From contig DPWT01000248.1 of the NCBI GenBank assembly GCA_003527555.1, positions 1 through 14,312 on the forward strand: a DNA stretch of 14,312 nucleotides, in the 5' to 3' direction. A model generated the notes under the pieces. The model did no database searches. It saw nothing but the letters and a program-made list of their open reading frames with translations, and was not told the DNA's origin. Source of the stretch: Verrucomicrobiales bacterium. Lineage in GTDB: Bacteria; Verrucomicrobiota; Verrucomicrobiia; Verrucomicrobiales; Akkermansiaceae. Positions 1-6,085 of this stretch are shown here, in pieces. The stretch's first letter is position 1. The number at the start of each line of letters is the position of its first letter. A program made the position numbers and the translations under genes.

Positions 1-180
1 AAGCTCGTATCAGATAACAAGAGATCGTCTACAAACACGCAAAAAAACGCCGCATCTTCCGCCCCTACATGGTTGAAGACAGTATCAATGTGGGGTCGTA
101 AAATCGGCTGGAAGCAGGAGGCAAAAGGCGAATCCATCACCGTGCGACTTACCAAGCGTGGGTTGACGTTGGTTGATTAG
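1..180 (+). CDS. 3' end of an unrecognised protein (partial)
   Basis: Frame 1 of the plus strand is open from the first base to a TAG at 178-180, giving the last 59 residues of a protein whose start lies outside the window. The visible part begins with a polar Ser/Asn/Lys-rich linker and ends in a basic, beta-strand-like stretch (ESITVRLTKRGLTLVD). I do not recognise the family. The stop codon overlaps the stop codon of the convergent toxin-like gene on the other strand (TTA at 177-179), so the two genes meet without any spacer. With only 59 codons the reading frame could be open by chance, but the other two plus-strand frames are interrupted here and the position next to a convergent gene end is what a real 3' end would look like. 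Confidence 0.45.
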   Translation, partial: KLVSDNKRSSTNTQKNAASSAPTWLKTVSMWGRKIGWKQEAKGESITVRLTKRGLTLVD

Positions 181-431
181 TCAATCAATTTATCATACTG
201 AGCATGACTGCCAATCCAGAACCAGATGATCGCATCGCCCTCTTGGACGCCCAAAGCCCTGTATTGCAGTCCGGCTCGGACTGACCAGTAGGCTCCAACT
301 TTCTTAAAATGCAGCGATGGATGATACGGATTCTCCTTGAGGAGTTCAAAATTACGGTCGGCCACTTTCTGGACACTCAGAGGAAGAGCTTCATGGGCCT
401 TCCAGAACTTGGGCGTGGCCAAGTGCTTCAT
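177..431 (-). CDS. RelE/ParE-like toxin candidate of a type II toxin-antitoxin module
   Basis: This 84-aa protein has the size and layout of small RelE/ParE-fold toxins. It has an N-terminal helical part with basic residues (FWKAHEALPLSVQKVADRNFELLKENP), followed by a beta-rich core (SLHFKKVGAYWSVRAGLQYRALGV, then DAIIWFWIGSHAQYDKLI). The pattern of a strand with WSVR, then YRALG, then a hydrophobic strand ending in a G-(S/T)-H-x-x-Y-D turn is typical of the RelE/ParE superfamily, whose members are either mRNA interferases or gyrase poisons. The sequence does not tell which. The ATG at 431-429 overlaps the TGA of the upstream 66-aa gene (ATGA), so translation is probably coupled and the pair is expressed as one unit. 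No transposase or integrase is visible beside it. Confidence 0.72.
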   Translation of the reverse strand: MKHLATPKFWKAHEALPLSVQKVADRNFELLKENPYHPSLHFKKVGAYWSVRAGLQYRALGVQEGDAIIWFWIGSHAQYDKLID

Positions 432-628
432 AGCTCCTTGGCCTGTCCTGCTTGGTAATCAGCAAGTGCCTCAGCAGCCAGTCCGCCCAACTTGCCGTTC
501 TCGGCATCCTTCTCAATCTGAGCATCCCATTGGGCCGCATCATACCGGGCAAACCAATCACGAAAAGCAGCAAGCTCACTCTTGCTGAGTCGCTCGACGG
601 CTTCTTCAATGGCTTCAATGGTGCTCAT
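428..628 (-). CDS. Small acidic antitoxin candidate paired with the RelE/ParE-like toxin
   Basis: This 66-aa helical, acidic protein (MSTIEAIEEAVERLSKSELAAFRDWFARYDAAQWDAQIEKDAEN...) lies directly upstream of the toxin-like gene and overlaps it by ATGA. Small proteins with an LSxxELxxFRxWFxxxDAxxWDxQIExD core and a Leu/Ala-rich C-terminus ending in KEL are, from my knowledge of such pairs, regularly found in front of RelE/ParE-type toxins. No clear ribbon-helix-helix or HTH DNA-binding domain is visible, so autoregulation is uncertain. The ATG at 628-626 has no Shine-Dalgarno sequence. A good -35/-10 pair sits immediately upstream, with only 7 nt between the -10 box and the start codon, which suggests leaderless translation. 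The antitoxin role is inferred from context. Confidence 0.68.
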   Translation of the reverse strand: MSTIEAIEEAVERLSKSELAAFRDWFARYDAAQWDAQIEKDAENGKLGGLAAEALADYQAGQAKEL

Positions 629-635
629 TGCTGGG

Positions 636-663
636 ATTTTACTCTAGATTCCAAAATGGTCAA
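636..663 (-). promoter_or_regulatory. Candidate sigma70-type promoter of the toxin-antitoxin pair
   Basis: On the minus strand TTGACC (663-658) and TAAAAT (641-636) are separated by 16 nt. Only 7 nt separate the -10 box from the antitoxin ATG, so the expected transcription start falls at or next to the start codon. The spacer contains the palindrome TCTAGA, a possible but weak operator. The match is by eye only. Confidence 0.5.
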
Positions 664-698
664 TTTTTCTTGCCGAAGAATCGTTTCAACAAAACGAC

Positions 699-733
699 AA
701 AAAAACGCCGCCGGAGGTAATCCTCCGACGGCG
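699..733 (-). terminator. Intrinsic terminator of rpsA
   Basis: A GC-rich hairpin occupies 706-733: CGCCG, one C/A mismatch, then a perfect CGGAGG/CCTCCG stem around the loop TAAT. On the minus strand it is followed by seven U residues (complement of A 699-705). It begins 29 nt after the rpsA stop codon and separates rpsA from the toxin-antitoxin module. The stem plus U-tract is a textbook Rho-independent terminator in the rpsA direction. Confidence 0.9.
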
Positions 734-762
734 TGATGATTGAATGGTTAGTAGGCGTATGC

Positions 763-2463
763 TTACTTCTCGTCCTCTGAGCTTGGGCTCCACTCCTCTG
801 GAGCGTCAGAAGATGCTAAGTTGAACGCTTGCTCAAGACCAACGAGATCACCGGACGGACGCAAGGTCTCGAAGCTGGCAGACTCTTTCTCAAGTTGCTC
901 CGGATCGTAGCTTACTGCCTTAATTGAGAGGCCAATACGACGTTCCACTCGATCAACTTTAATGACACGAGCTTCGATCTCATCGCCAACTTTAATTACG
1001 TCCTTAACTTTTTCCACGTGGTCCTCGCTGAGTTGCGAAATATGGATAAGTCCGTCGATGTCGTTCTCAAGGTTAACGAATGCACCGAAGCTAGCAATCT
1101 TGGCAACGCTTCCCTTAACAAGGTCACCGACCTTGAATGAATTATCGATGGCTGCCCATGGGTCACCGTCAAGCTGCTTGATACCCAGAGATACACGTTG
1201 GTTCTCTTTGTCAATGGCAAGTACCACGGCTTCGACTTCGTCACCTTTCTTGATAACTTCAGATGGGTGATTGATCTTGCGGGTCCATGAGAGATCAGAA
1301 ACGTGAATCATGCCGTCAATACCTTCTTCCATGCCGAGGAATGCGCCATAAGGTGTTAGGTTACGCACCTCGCCTTTGACTGTCTGACCGATAGGATACT
1401 TGGCTTCAAGCTCATCCCATGGGTTTTCATCGAGCTGACGAACACCAAGGGAGATTTTCTGCTCCTCAATGCTGATTCCGAGAACCACAGCCTTGATTTC
1501 CTGATCAATTTCGAGGACGTCGCTAGGACGATTGATCCGTTTAACCCAAGAGAGCTCAGAGACGTGGACAAGGCCCTCAACACCACTCTCCATCTCGATG
1601 AATGCACCGTATGGGAGAAGTTTTGTAACTTTGCCATTAACCTCAGTTCCGATTGGGTAGCGTGCTTCAATGTCTTGCCATGGATTATCCTCCATTTGCT
1701 TGAGACCAAGAGAAACGCGCTCTTTGTCGCGGTCAACATCGAGTATAAGCACCTCAATAGTTTGGCCGATATGCAGCAAAGCGGATGGGTGCGAAATACG
1801 ACCCCAGCTCATGTCTGTGACGTGAAGTAAACCATCCATACCTTGAAGATCTACGAATGCGCCAAAGTCAGTGATATTCTTGACTTGGCCCTCAACCTTA
1901 TCGCCTACCTTGACAGACTGCAGGAACTCCTGGCGTTGCTCTGCACGTTCGCTTTCAATCACTTCACGACGGGACAGCACAATGTTCTTGCGCTCATCGT
2001 TGACCTTGACGATCTTAAATTCGTATACCTTACCAATATATTCGTTGAGGTCTTTGGGCGGAATAATATCGACTTGAGAGCCAGGCAAGAATGCCTCGAC
2101 ACCGACGTTGACCATGAGCCCGCCTTTGACAGCGCTCTTGATCTTGCCTTTGACGAGTCCACCGTCGTGGAAAACACCGACGATTTTCTCCCAGTTTTTG
2201 CGGTGGGCTGCTTTTTCTTTGGAAAGCACGACCATTCCTTCGTCGTCTTCAAGTTTCATGAGAAGCACTTCTACTTCATCACCTTCTTCGATTTCTTCGT
2301 CCTCAAATTCAGAGATCGGTATCGCTCCCTCAGATTTGTATCCAATGTCCACAAGGACAACTTGGGGCTTGATGGCTATTATGGTTCCGTTGACAACGGA
2401 GCCTTCTTCGAATGCGCGGAACTTTGAATCGATCAAAGTTTCTAGTTCTGCTGTTGCAGTCAT
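763..2463 (-). CDS. rpsA: 30S ribosomal protein S1
   Basis: The 566-aa product has six S1 (OB-fold) domains at about residues 19-82, 100-166, 186-255, 271-342, 357-428 and 444-515, the domain count and size of full-length bacterial S1. Domains 3-6 show the RNA-binding signature best (ITDFGAFVDLQGMDGLLHVTDMSW, then LPYGAFIEMESGVEGLVHVSELSW, and so on). They are joined by the family linker with D/ENPW and YPIG. Domains 1-2 are more divergent, as expected of the ribosome-docking half. The tail (about 520-566) is acidic and Ser-rich. S1 binds the 30S subunit and captures mRNA for initiation. The ATG at 2463-2461 has no nearby Shine-Dalgarno sequence. The gene stands alone, with its own terminator and a long structured leader, so feedback control is plausible. 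Confidence 0.97.
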   Translation of the reverse strand: MTATAELETLIDSKFRAFEEGSVVNGTIIAIKPQVVLVDIGYKSEGAIPISEFEDEEIEEGDEVEVLLMKLEDDEGMVVLSKEKAAHRKNWEKIVGVFHDGGLVKGKIKSAVKGGLMVNVGVEAFLPGSQVDIIPPKDLNEYIGKVYEFKIVKVNDERKNIVLSRREVIESERAEQRQEFLQSVKVGDKVEGQVKNITDFGAFVDLQGMDGLLHVTDMSWGRISHPSALLHIGQTIEVLILDVDRDKERVSLGLKQMEDNPWQDIEARYPIGTEVNGKVTKLLPYGAFIEMESGVEGLVHVSELSWVKRINRPSDVLEIDQEIKAVVLGISIEEQKISLGVRQLDENPWDELEAKYPIGQTVKGEVRNLTPYGAFLGMEEGIDGMIHVSDLSWTRKINHPSEVIKKGDEVEAVVLAIDKENQRVSLGIKQLDGDPWAAIDNSFKVGDLVKGSVAKIASFGAFVNLENDIDGLIHISQLSEDHVEKVKDVIKVGDEIEARVIKVDRVERRIGLSIKAVSYDPEQLEKESASFETLRPSGDLVGLEQAFNLASSDAPEEWSPSSEDEK

Positions 2464-2516
2464 TTTGTATTTAGTTGGGTTAAGGTTAGGTTCTTTGGTT
2501 AATTTCCTTCCGATCT

Positions 2517-2578
2517 CTTCGTGCTATTGCAACAACAATTGCCGAAGTGCCCCGCAGGTATGCCAGTGGTAGCGGGGC
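2517..2578 (-). promoter_or_regulatory. Structured 5' leader of rpsA: two adjacent stem-loops
   Basis: The first hairpin has a perfect 7-bp stem, GCCCCGC (2549-2555) with GCGGGGC (2572-2578), around a 16-nt loop. One base away is a second imperfect hairpin: CTTCG (2517-2521) pairs with CGAAG (2543-2547), and GCAA (2529-2532) with TTGC (2539-2542), around the loop CAACAA with a 7-nt bulge on one side. Downstream to the ATG the leader is A/C-rich and looks unpaired. The position suggests autoregulation by S1, as known for E. coli rpsA, but these structures are not homologous elements I can name. Confidence 0.45.
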
Positions 2579-2612
2579 GCCAACATCCACCAGCAGAAAG
2601 AAATGAGCTTGA

Positions 2613-2640
2613 AAATTAGCTGGCCAAGCGGTTTTGACAA
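2613..2640 (-). promoter_or_regulatory. Candidate promoter of rpsA
   Basis: On the minus strand TTGTCA (2640-2635) is followed after 16 nt by TAATTT (2618-2613). Transcription would start near 2606 and give a leader of about 140 nt that includes both stem-loops. The 256-bp gap 2464-2719 holds only this promoter candidate, the leader and the PDZ gene's 3' boundary; I see no further gene in it. Confidence 0.35.
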
Positions 2641-2719
2641 GCAGAATGACGGGAAATTAAACCAAAATCTCTCAGTTTTTAGTTAAACATGCACAACAAC
2701 GCAAATTACTACCACAAAA

Positions 2720-3505
2720 TCAGGGATTATCCACTGCAAGCGTTTGCTTTGGAGTAACAACGCGCCTTACCCTGGGCAACTTCCGCAGTCTTATGGATTC
2801 ATCAAGAGAGCGCTGCAAAACAGGTAACCGATTACGCCATATTGCTGGCACCAGAGCAATGCCAGATGGCTTATCAATGTAACCATCATAAGTTTCAACC
2901 CCCATATCATTTTTCACATGAAGCCATGGCTTACCCTCACGGTAACTTAGTGTGGCGATCCCAGTCTTATCACTGATGGATGCTGAGCGATCTTCATAAC
3001 TAATAACGCGTAATGGCATGTTCAACCCTGCCAGAGTTGGGGGCGTTATGGCCAGCTCACCCGGGTGAGGTGGCTGATTTCCATATCTATTTAAAGTCAC
3101 TTCGAGTTGATTCGATTTTCCAGAACGAAAATAATGAACCTTTACTCGGTCACCGGGTTTTTTAAGCGAAAGTAGCACCAGCATCTGACTTTCGTTGACA
3201 AGCAGCTGCCCATCCAATTTCCAAATAACATCCATGGCTTTCAAACCGGCCTTGGCGGCGGGAGCTTGCCCTTTGACTGACTGAAGAACAAAACCGCACC
3301 CTTTAGGTAAGTCTGGAAGCTGAGCATACACGCTTGCACTGGGCTTAAAAACACTGACCCCAATATGCACTTGATCATCAGATTCTTGTTCATCACCGGA
3401 TGCAGCGGGCGCAACAAGTGGCTGGGCAAAAATATCAAATGCCGCCAAGCATAAACCGATCAGCAGAACCGTGTAATGAGCAACCAAATGAAATGATGTA
3501 ATCAT
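2720..3505 (-). CDS. Exported PDZ-domain protein (no protease domain)
   Basis: The 261-aa protein begins with a hydrophobic signal peptide (about 1-28, ending DIFA-QP), so it should act in the periplasm. A PDZ domain covers about residues 46-140: a carboxylate-loop-like CGFVLQSV, then KGQAPAAKAGLKAMDVIWKL and LLVNESQMLVLL. This is the standard PDZ run of loop, A-x-x-A-G-L-x-x-x-D and helix. The remaining 120 residues are beta-rich and end in a very basic stretch (RLRKLPRVRRVV). There is no HtrA serine-protease domain and no HExxH motif, so it is a PDZ-only adaptor or sensor rather than a protease. It follows the sigma factor and the membrane protein in the same direction with a 12-nt gap, which suggests a part in signalling to the sigma factor. 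The function is inferred from context. Confidence 0.75.
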   Translation of the reverse strand: MITSFHLVAHYTVLLIGLCLAAFDIFAQPLVAPAASGDEQESDDQVHIGVSVFKPSASVYAQLPDLPKGCGFVLQSVKGQAPAAKAGLKAMDVIWKLDGQLLVNESQMLVLLSLKKPGDRVKVHYFRSGKSNQLEVTLNRYGNQPPHPGELAITPPTLAGLNMPLRVISYEDRSASISDKTGIATLSYREGKPWLHVKNDMGVETYDGYIDKPSGIALVPAIWRNRLPVLQRSLDESIRLRKLPRVRRVVTPKQTLAVDNP

Positions 3506-3517
3506 ATATATCTGAGG

Positions 3518-4051
3518 TTAGAAATTTGTGACAGGCACGGTAATGACCTCTTGGCGAGGTTGACGAATGGTAATGACAGCTCCACTTCCCATGTCCCGCA
3601 TTTGTTGCTCACCAATAATGTGATAGCGGTGGCGGTAGTGTGGACCACTTCCATCAGTAGGAATTATTAAGCCGTCGCTTTCATGGCCACCAACTCGCTG
3701 CACAGACTTGAGTAGTGTAAAGTCCGATCTCACCGGCAGATCAACGACAAGTCGAGCTGCATCTGGTGATGCTACCTCCCCAGAACTCCAAAAACCGACA
3801 AGCCATGATGCTATGCCAAGTGTGATGGCAGCGGCACTTTTCCAGATCCATGATCGGGGTAATTTTTTGCTCGTAGGGAGCTCGTCAGAGAGAGCTACCT
3901 CCTCATTGAGATTCTTGCCAGATGCGATTACAAGCTTGTCGATATAAACATCGCACTCTTGCTTTGCAGTGTCGCTCAAATCACGGGGCGCAATCGCATG
4001 CAATCGTTCCTCGAGTGTAATTAAATATGCTGGTTGATGAAATTTATCCAT
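3518..4051 (-). CDS. Single-pass membrane protein, putative anti-sigma factor
   Basis: I chose the ATG at 4051-4049 (177 aa) because GGAG lies 6 nt upstream of it. In-frame alternatives upstream (ATG at 4063 and a codon at 4102) lie inside the sigma gene and lack such a site. The chosen start overlaps the end of the sigma gene by 8 nt, indicating translational coupling. The product has a polar cytoplasmic N-terminal part (about 1-66, with the helical ITLEERLHAIAPRDLSDTAKQECDVYIDKL), one transmembrane segment (about 68-88, Trp/Ala/Gly-rich) and a periplasmic beta-rich part of about 90 residues. This is the topology of anti-sigma factors that hold ECF sigmas at the membrane. There is only one Cys near the N-terminus, so the zinc anti-sigma motif (HxxxCxxC) is absent. 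The assignment rests on topology and operon position, not on a recognised family. Confidence 0.6.
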   Translation of the reverse strand: MDKFHQPAYLITLEERLHAIAPRDLSDTAKQECDVYIDKLVIASGKNLNEEVALSDELPTSKKLPRSWIWKSAAAITLGIASWLVGFWSSGEVASPDAARLVVDLPVRSDFTLLKSVQRVGGHESDGLIIPTDGSGPHYRHRYHIIGEQQMRDMGSGAVITIRQPRQEVITVPVTNF

Positions 4052-4571
4052 GACGTTCTCCATGATTGGTATCAAGTTTTCGCTGAAGTTGCTCCAGCGC
4101 ATATCGGTAACGTGAAGCCGCGGTGTTAGGTGAAATCGCCATGCTTTTAGCGATTTCCTGAAATGTCAGCCCACCCCAAATCTTAAGTGTCAGGACTTCG
4201 CGCAGTTTGTCACCAAGAGCATCAACAGCACATCGAAGAAATGCCGCCTCTTCATCATCCTCCATGCTCGTGTCAAGCCAGTGGTCATCGCGATCGTGTA
4301 AATAAACAACAGCATCTTCTTTACGTTTTTTCCTGCTGTGCTTTTTCCCGTGATCCATGGCAACAAACTTGAGCACTGAGTATGCAAGAGGCAGATCCGG
4401 CGGTGCGTTGTTACGTTCCTGCTGGTAGTGCCAAAGTCTGACTAAAGCATCTTGTATCATGTCTTCAGCATCTTCACGAGATGCTGCACGCTGACGTGCA
4501 TACGCATAGAGACGCGCGCTGTTCTCACTGAGCCAGCCTTTCCATGCCTCGGCATGTATATTGCACAACAT
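4044..4571 (-). CDS. ECF-type RNA polymerase sigma factor
   Basis: The 175-aa protein has only sigma regions 2 and 4, as ECF sigmas do. Region 2 spans about 13-80 and includes ASREDAEDMIQDALVRLW, the core-binding and -10 recognition part. A charged linker (KKHSRKKRKED..., MEDDEEAA) follows, then region 4 at about 112-165 with the helix-turn-helix LTFQEIAKSMAISPNTAASR that would read the -35 element. It should direct RNA polymerase to a small regulon, often envelope-related. The next two genes downstream, a membrane protein and an exported PDZ protein, are the likely sensory partners. The ATG at 4571-4569 gives a standard length. A 7-bp inverted repeat lies just upstream of the start codon. 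Confidence 0.9.
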   Translation of the reverse strand: MLCNIHAEAWKGWLSENSARLYAYARQRAASREDAEDMIQDALVRLWHYQQERNNAPPDLPLAYSVLKFVAMDHGKKHSRKKRKEDAVVYLHDRDDHWLDTSMEDDEEAAFLRCAVDALGDKLREVLTLKIWGGLTFQEIAKSMAISPNTAASRYRYALEQLQRKLDTNHGERHG

Positions 4572-4581
4572 CTATCTTTAT

Positions 4582-4602
4582 AATGCTCTATTTCGGAGCA
4601 TT
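4582..4602 (-). promoter_or_regulatory. Inverted repeat just upstream of the sigma gene
   Basis: AATGCTC (4582-4588) and GAGCATT (4596-4602) form a perfect 7-bp stem with a 7-nt loop, ending 10 nt before the sigma start codon. No U-tract follows in either direction, so it is not a good terminator. It could be an operator or an RNA hairpin that affects initiation. It fills most of the 57-nt gap behind the phosphatase-like gene. Confidence 0.35.
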
Positions 4603-4628
4603 TGTCTGTAATTAAGTAGTATTAGAAA

Positions 4629-5990
4629 TTAGCCACGAATCGACTCCAAGACGATCTCCGCTACATCCTCTGCACATCCGATGGTAGATTCCATACGACT
4701 GATGAATATCGGCTGTTCGGACTCAGGCACTTTATCCCTTCCGTGTGAACCTTTCACTAAGGTAGCGTCTAGCGGAATTACATCCAACAAAGCTCTCATG
4801 CCGAGTTTTTTCTTCAGTAAAAACGACGCAATTTTAAGTTTTGGAAACCTTATCTTAGGATCAATAAATAATTCAACTGGATCATACCCTGGTTTACGGT
4901 GAATGTCCACGCATCGCGCATAATCAGGGGCCAAAGCATCATCCTCCCAGAAGTAATAGGTAAACCAAGCGTCCTGCTCAGCCACGGCAATCAAGTCCCC
5001 CGCCCTCTCGGTTGCTATACCCGTCTGCCATATATCTTTTGGCACGCGGATTTCCTCGACACCATCGCAACCATCTAACAAATCGTATACCTCAGAACGA
5101 ATTACGGGGTCATTAATGTACACATGCGCTACTTGATGATCTGCTACAGCAAAGGCACGAGAACCACCACAATCGAGTGTCTCTTTACCGAGCTCATTTT
5201 TAACTTGGATCCAGCCACGCCTCCTAAACTCTCGGTTCAAATGCACTGCCCGACTGACTTTGGAGATTCCATATTCAGACAGCAACACTGGCTCGACACC
5301 ATGCTGTTTGAAGAATGTTAACAGATCTCCGATTACAGCATCGATTGCCAACAGCTCCGGCAGGACCTCTGAAGCGCCCGGCCCGAACTTCTGCAAACAG
5401 TAGTCAAGATGCGGTAGATAAATGAGGTTAAGAGTGGGTTGCTGTTTACGTTCAATCCATTTTGCCGACTCTGCGATCCATCGTGACGAATCAATTCCAG
5501 CTGCCGGGCCCCAGAACGCAGGAAAGGGGAAAGGACCAAGATCTGCTTTCATTGCCTCACGCATCTCCATTGGCTGAGTGTGTATATCAAAAAACTTTCT
5601 GCCGTCAGCCGGATAAAGTGGTCTTGGTGTAACAGCAAAATCCACACTGGAATACATGTTATACCACCAGAACATCTTGGCACAAGTGGCTTCAGGAAAC
5701 TCCTCGCGTAGACGCTTCCAGATCTTATTACCATGCACTAAGTGATTGCTCTGTTTCCAGAATTTAACTTCGGCTGCCTCACGATCATACCACCCGTTTC
5801 CGACAATCCCGTGCTGCTCTATCGGATCACCAGTCAAGTATGCAGACTGGGCAGTACATGTAACAGCAGGAAAAGCAGGAGGAAATGAGGAAACATGGCC
5901 TTGATCAGAGAACTTACTGACGTTTGGCATATGTTCACCAATCATTTCCTTAGTCAGCCCTACGACATTAATGACAGCAACACGGTTCAT
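4629..5990 (-). CDS. Alkaline-phosphatase-superfamily hydrolase (nucleotide pyrophosphatase/phosphodiesterase-like)
   Basis: From the ATG at 5990-5988 the protein has 453 aa and starts directly with the first beta strand (NRVAVINVVGLT), as relatives do. A TTG at 6011 would add seven residues. The nucleophile loop PAVTCTAQSAYLTG (Thr44 the likely nucleophile), HGIVGNGWY, FWKQSN, MFWWYNMYSSVD and TPRPLYPADGRK match a bacterial subfamily annotated as alkaline phosphatase family or nucleotide pyrophosphatase. Likely metal ligands are His194 and Asp196 (PHLDY), Glu239 (SEYG) and His416 (GSHGRD). The usual SDHG of the NPP family is SEYG here, so the metal site may differ. There is no signal peptide, so it should be cytoplasmic. 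The substrate is unknown. It lies between gspD and the sigma gene on the same strand, with gaps of 95 and 57 nt. Confidence 0.82.
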   Translation of the reverse strand: MNRVAVINVVGLTKEMIGEHMPNVSKFSDQGHVSSFPPAFPAVTCTAQSAYLTGDPIEQHGIVGNGWYDREAAEVKFWKQSNHLVHGNKIWKRLREEFPEATCAKMFWWYNMYSSVDFAVTPRPLYPADGRKFFDIHTQPMEMREAMKADLGPFPFPAFWGPAAGIDSSRWIAESAKWIERKQQPTLNLIYLPHLDYCLQKFGPGASEVLPELLAIDAVIGDLLTFFKQHGVEPVLLSEYGISKVSRAVHLNREFRRRGWIQVKNELGKETLDCGGSRAFAVADHQVAHVYINDPVIRSEVYDLLDGCDGVEEIRVPKDIWQTGIATERAGDLIAVAEQDAWFTYYFWEDDALAPDYARCVDIHRKPGYDPVELFIDPKIRFPKLKIASFLLKKKLGMRALLDVIPLDATLVKGSHGRDKVPESEQPIFISRMESTIGCAEDVAEIVLESIRG

Positions 5991-6085
5991 AATCAAATTG
6001 GGTAGGCTCAATAGTTCCGATCAGCAGAAATCAATTAGATGAATATTGATGACTTGGCGAAGTGAGACCCTTTATGCACAACCGG

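Noticed and set aside
1116..2100. Repeated segments within rpsA as a DNA repeat array
   Set aside because: The similarity is explained by tandem S1 domains at protein level; there are no identical DNA repeats and no CRISPR-like spacing.
1843..2427. 194-codon open frame on the plus strand inside rpsA
   Set aside because: It is antisense to a clear S1 gene; its Phe/Asp/Leu-rich translation is the complement of Lys/Glu/Val codons of S1 and shows no family features.
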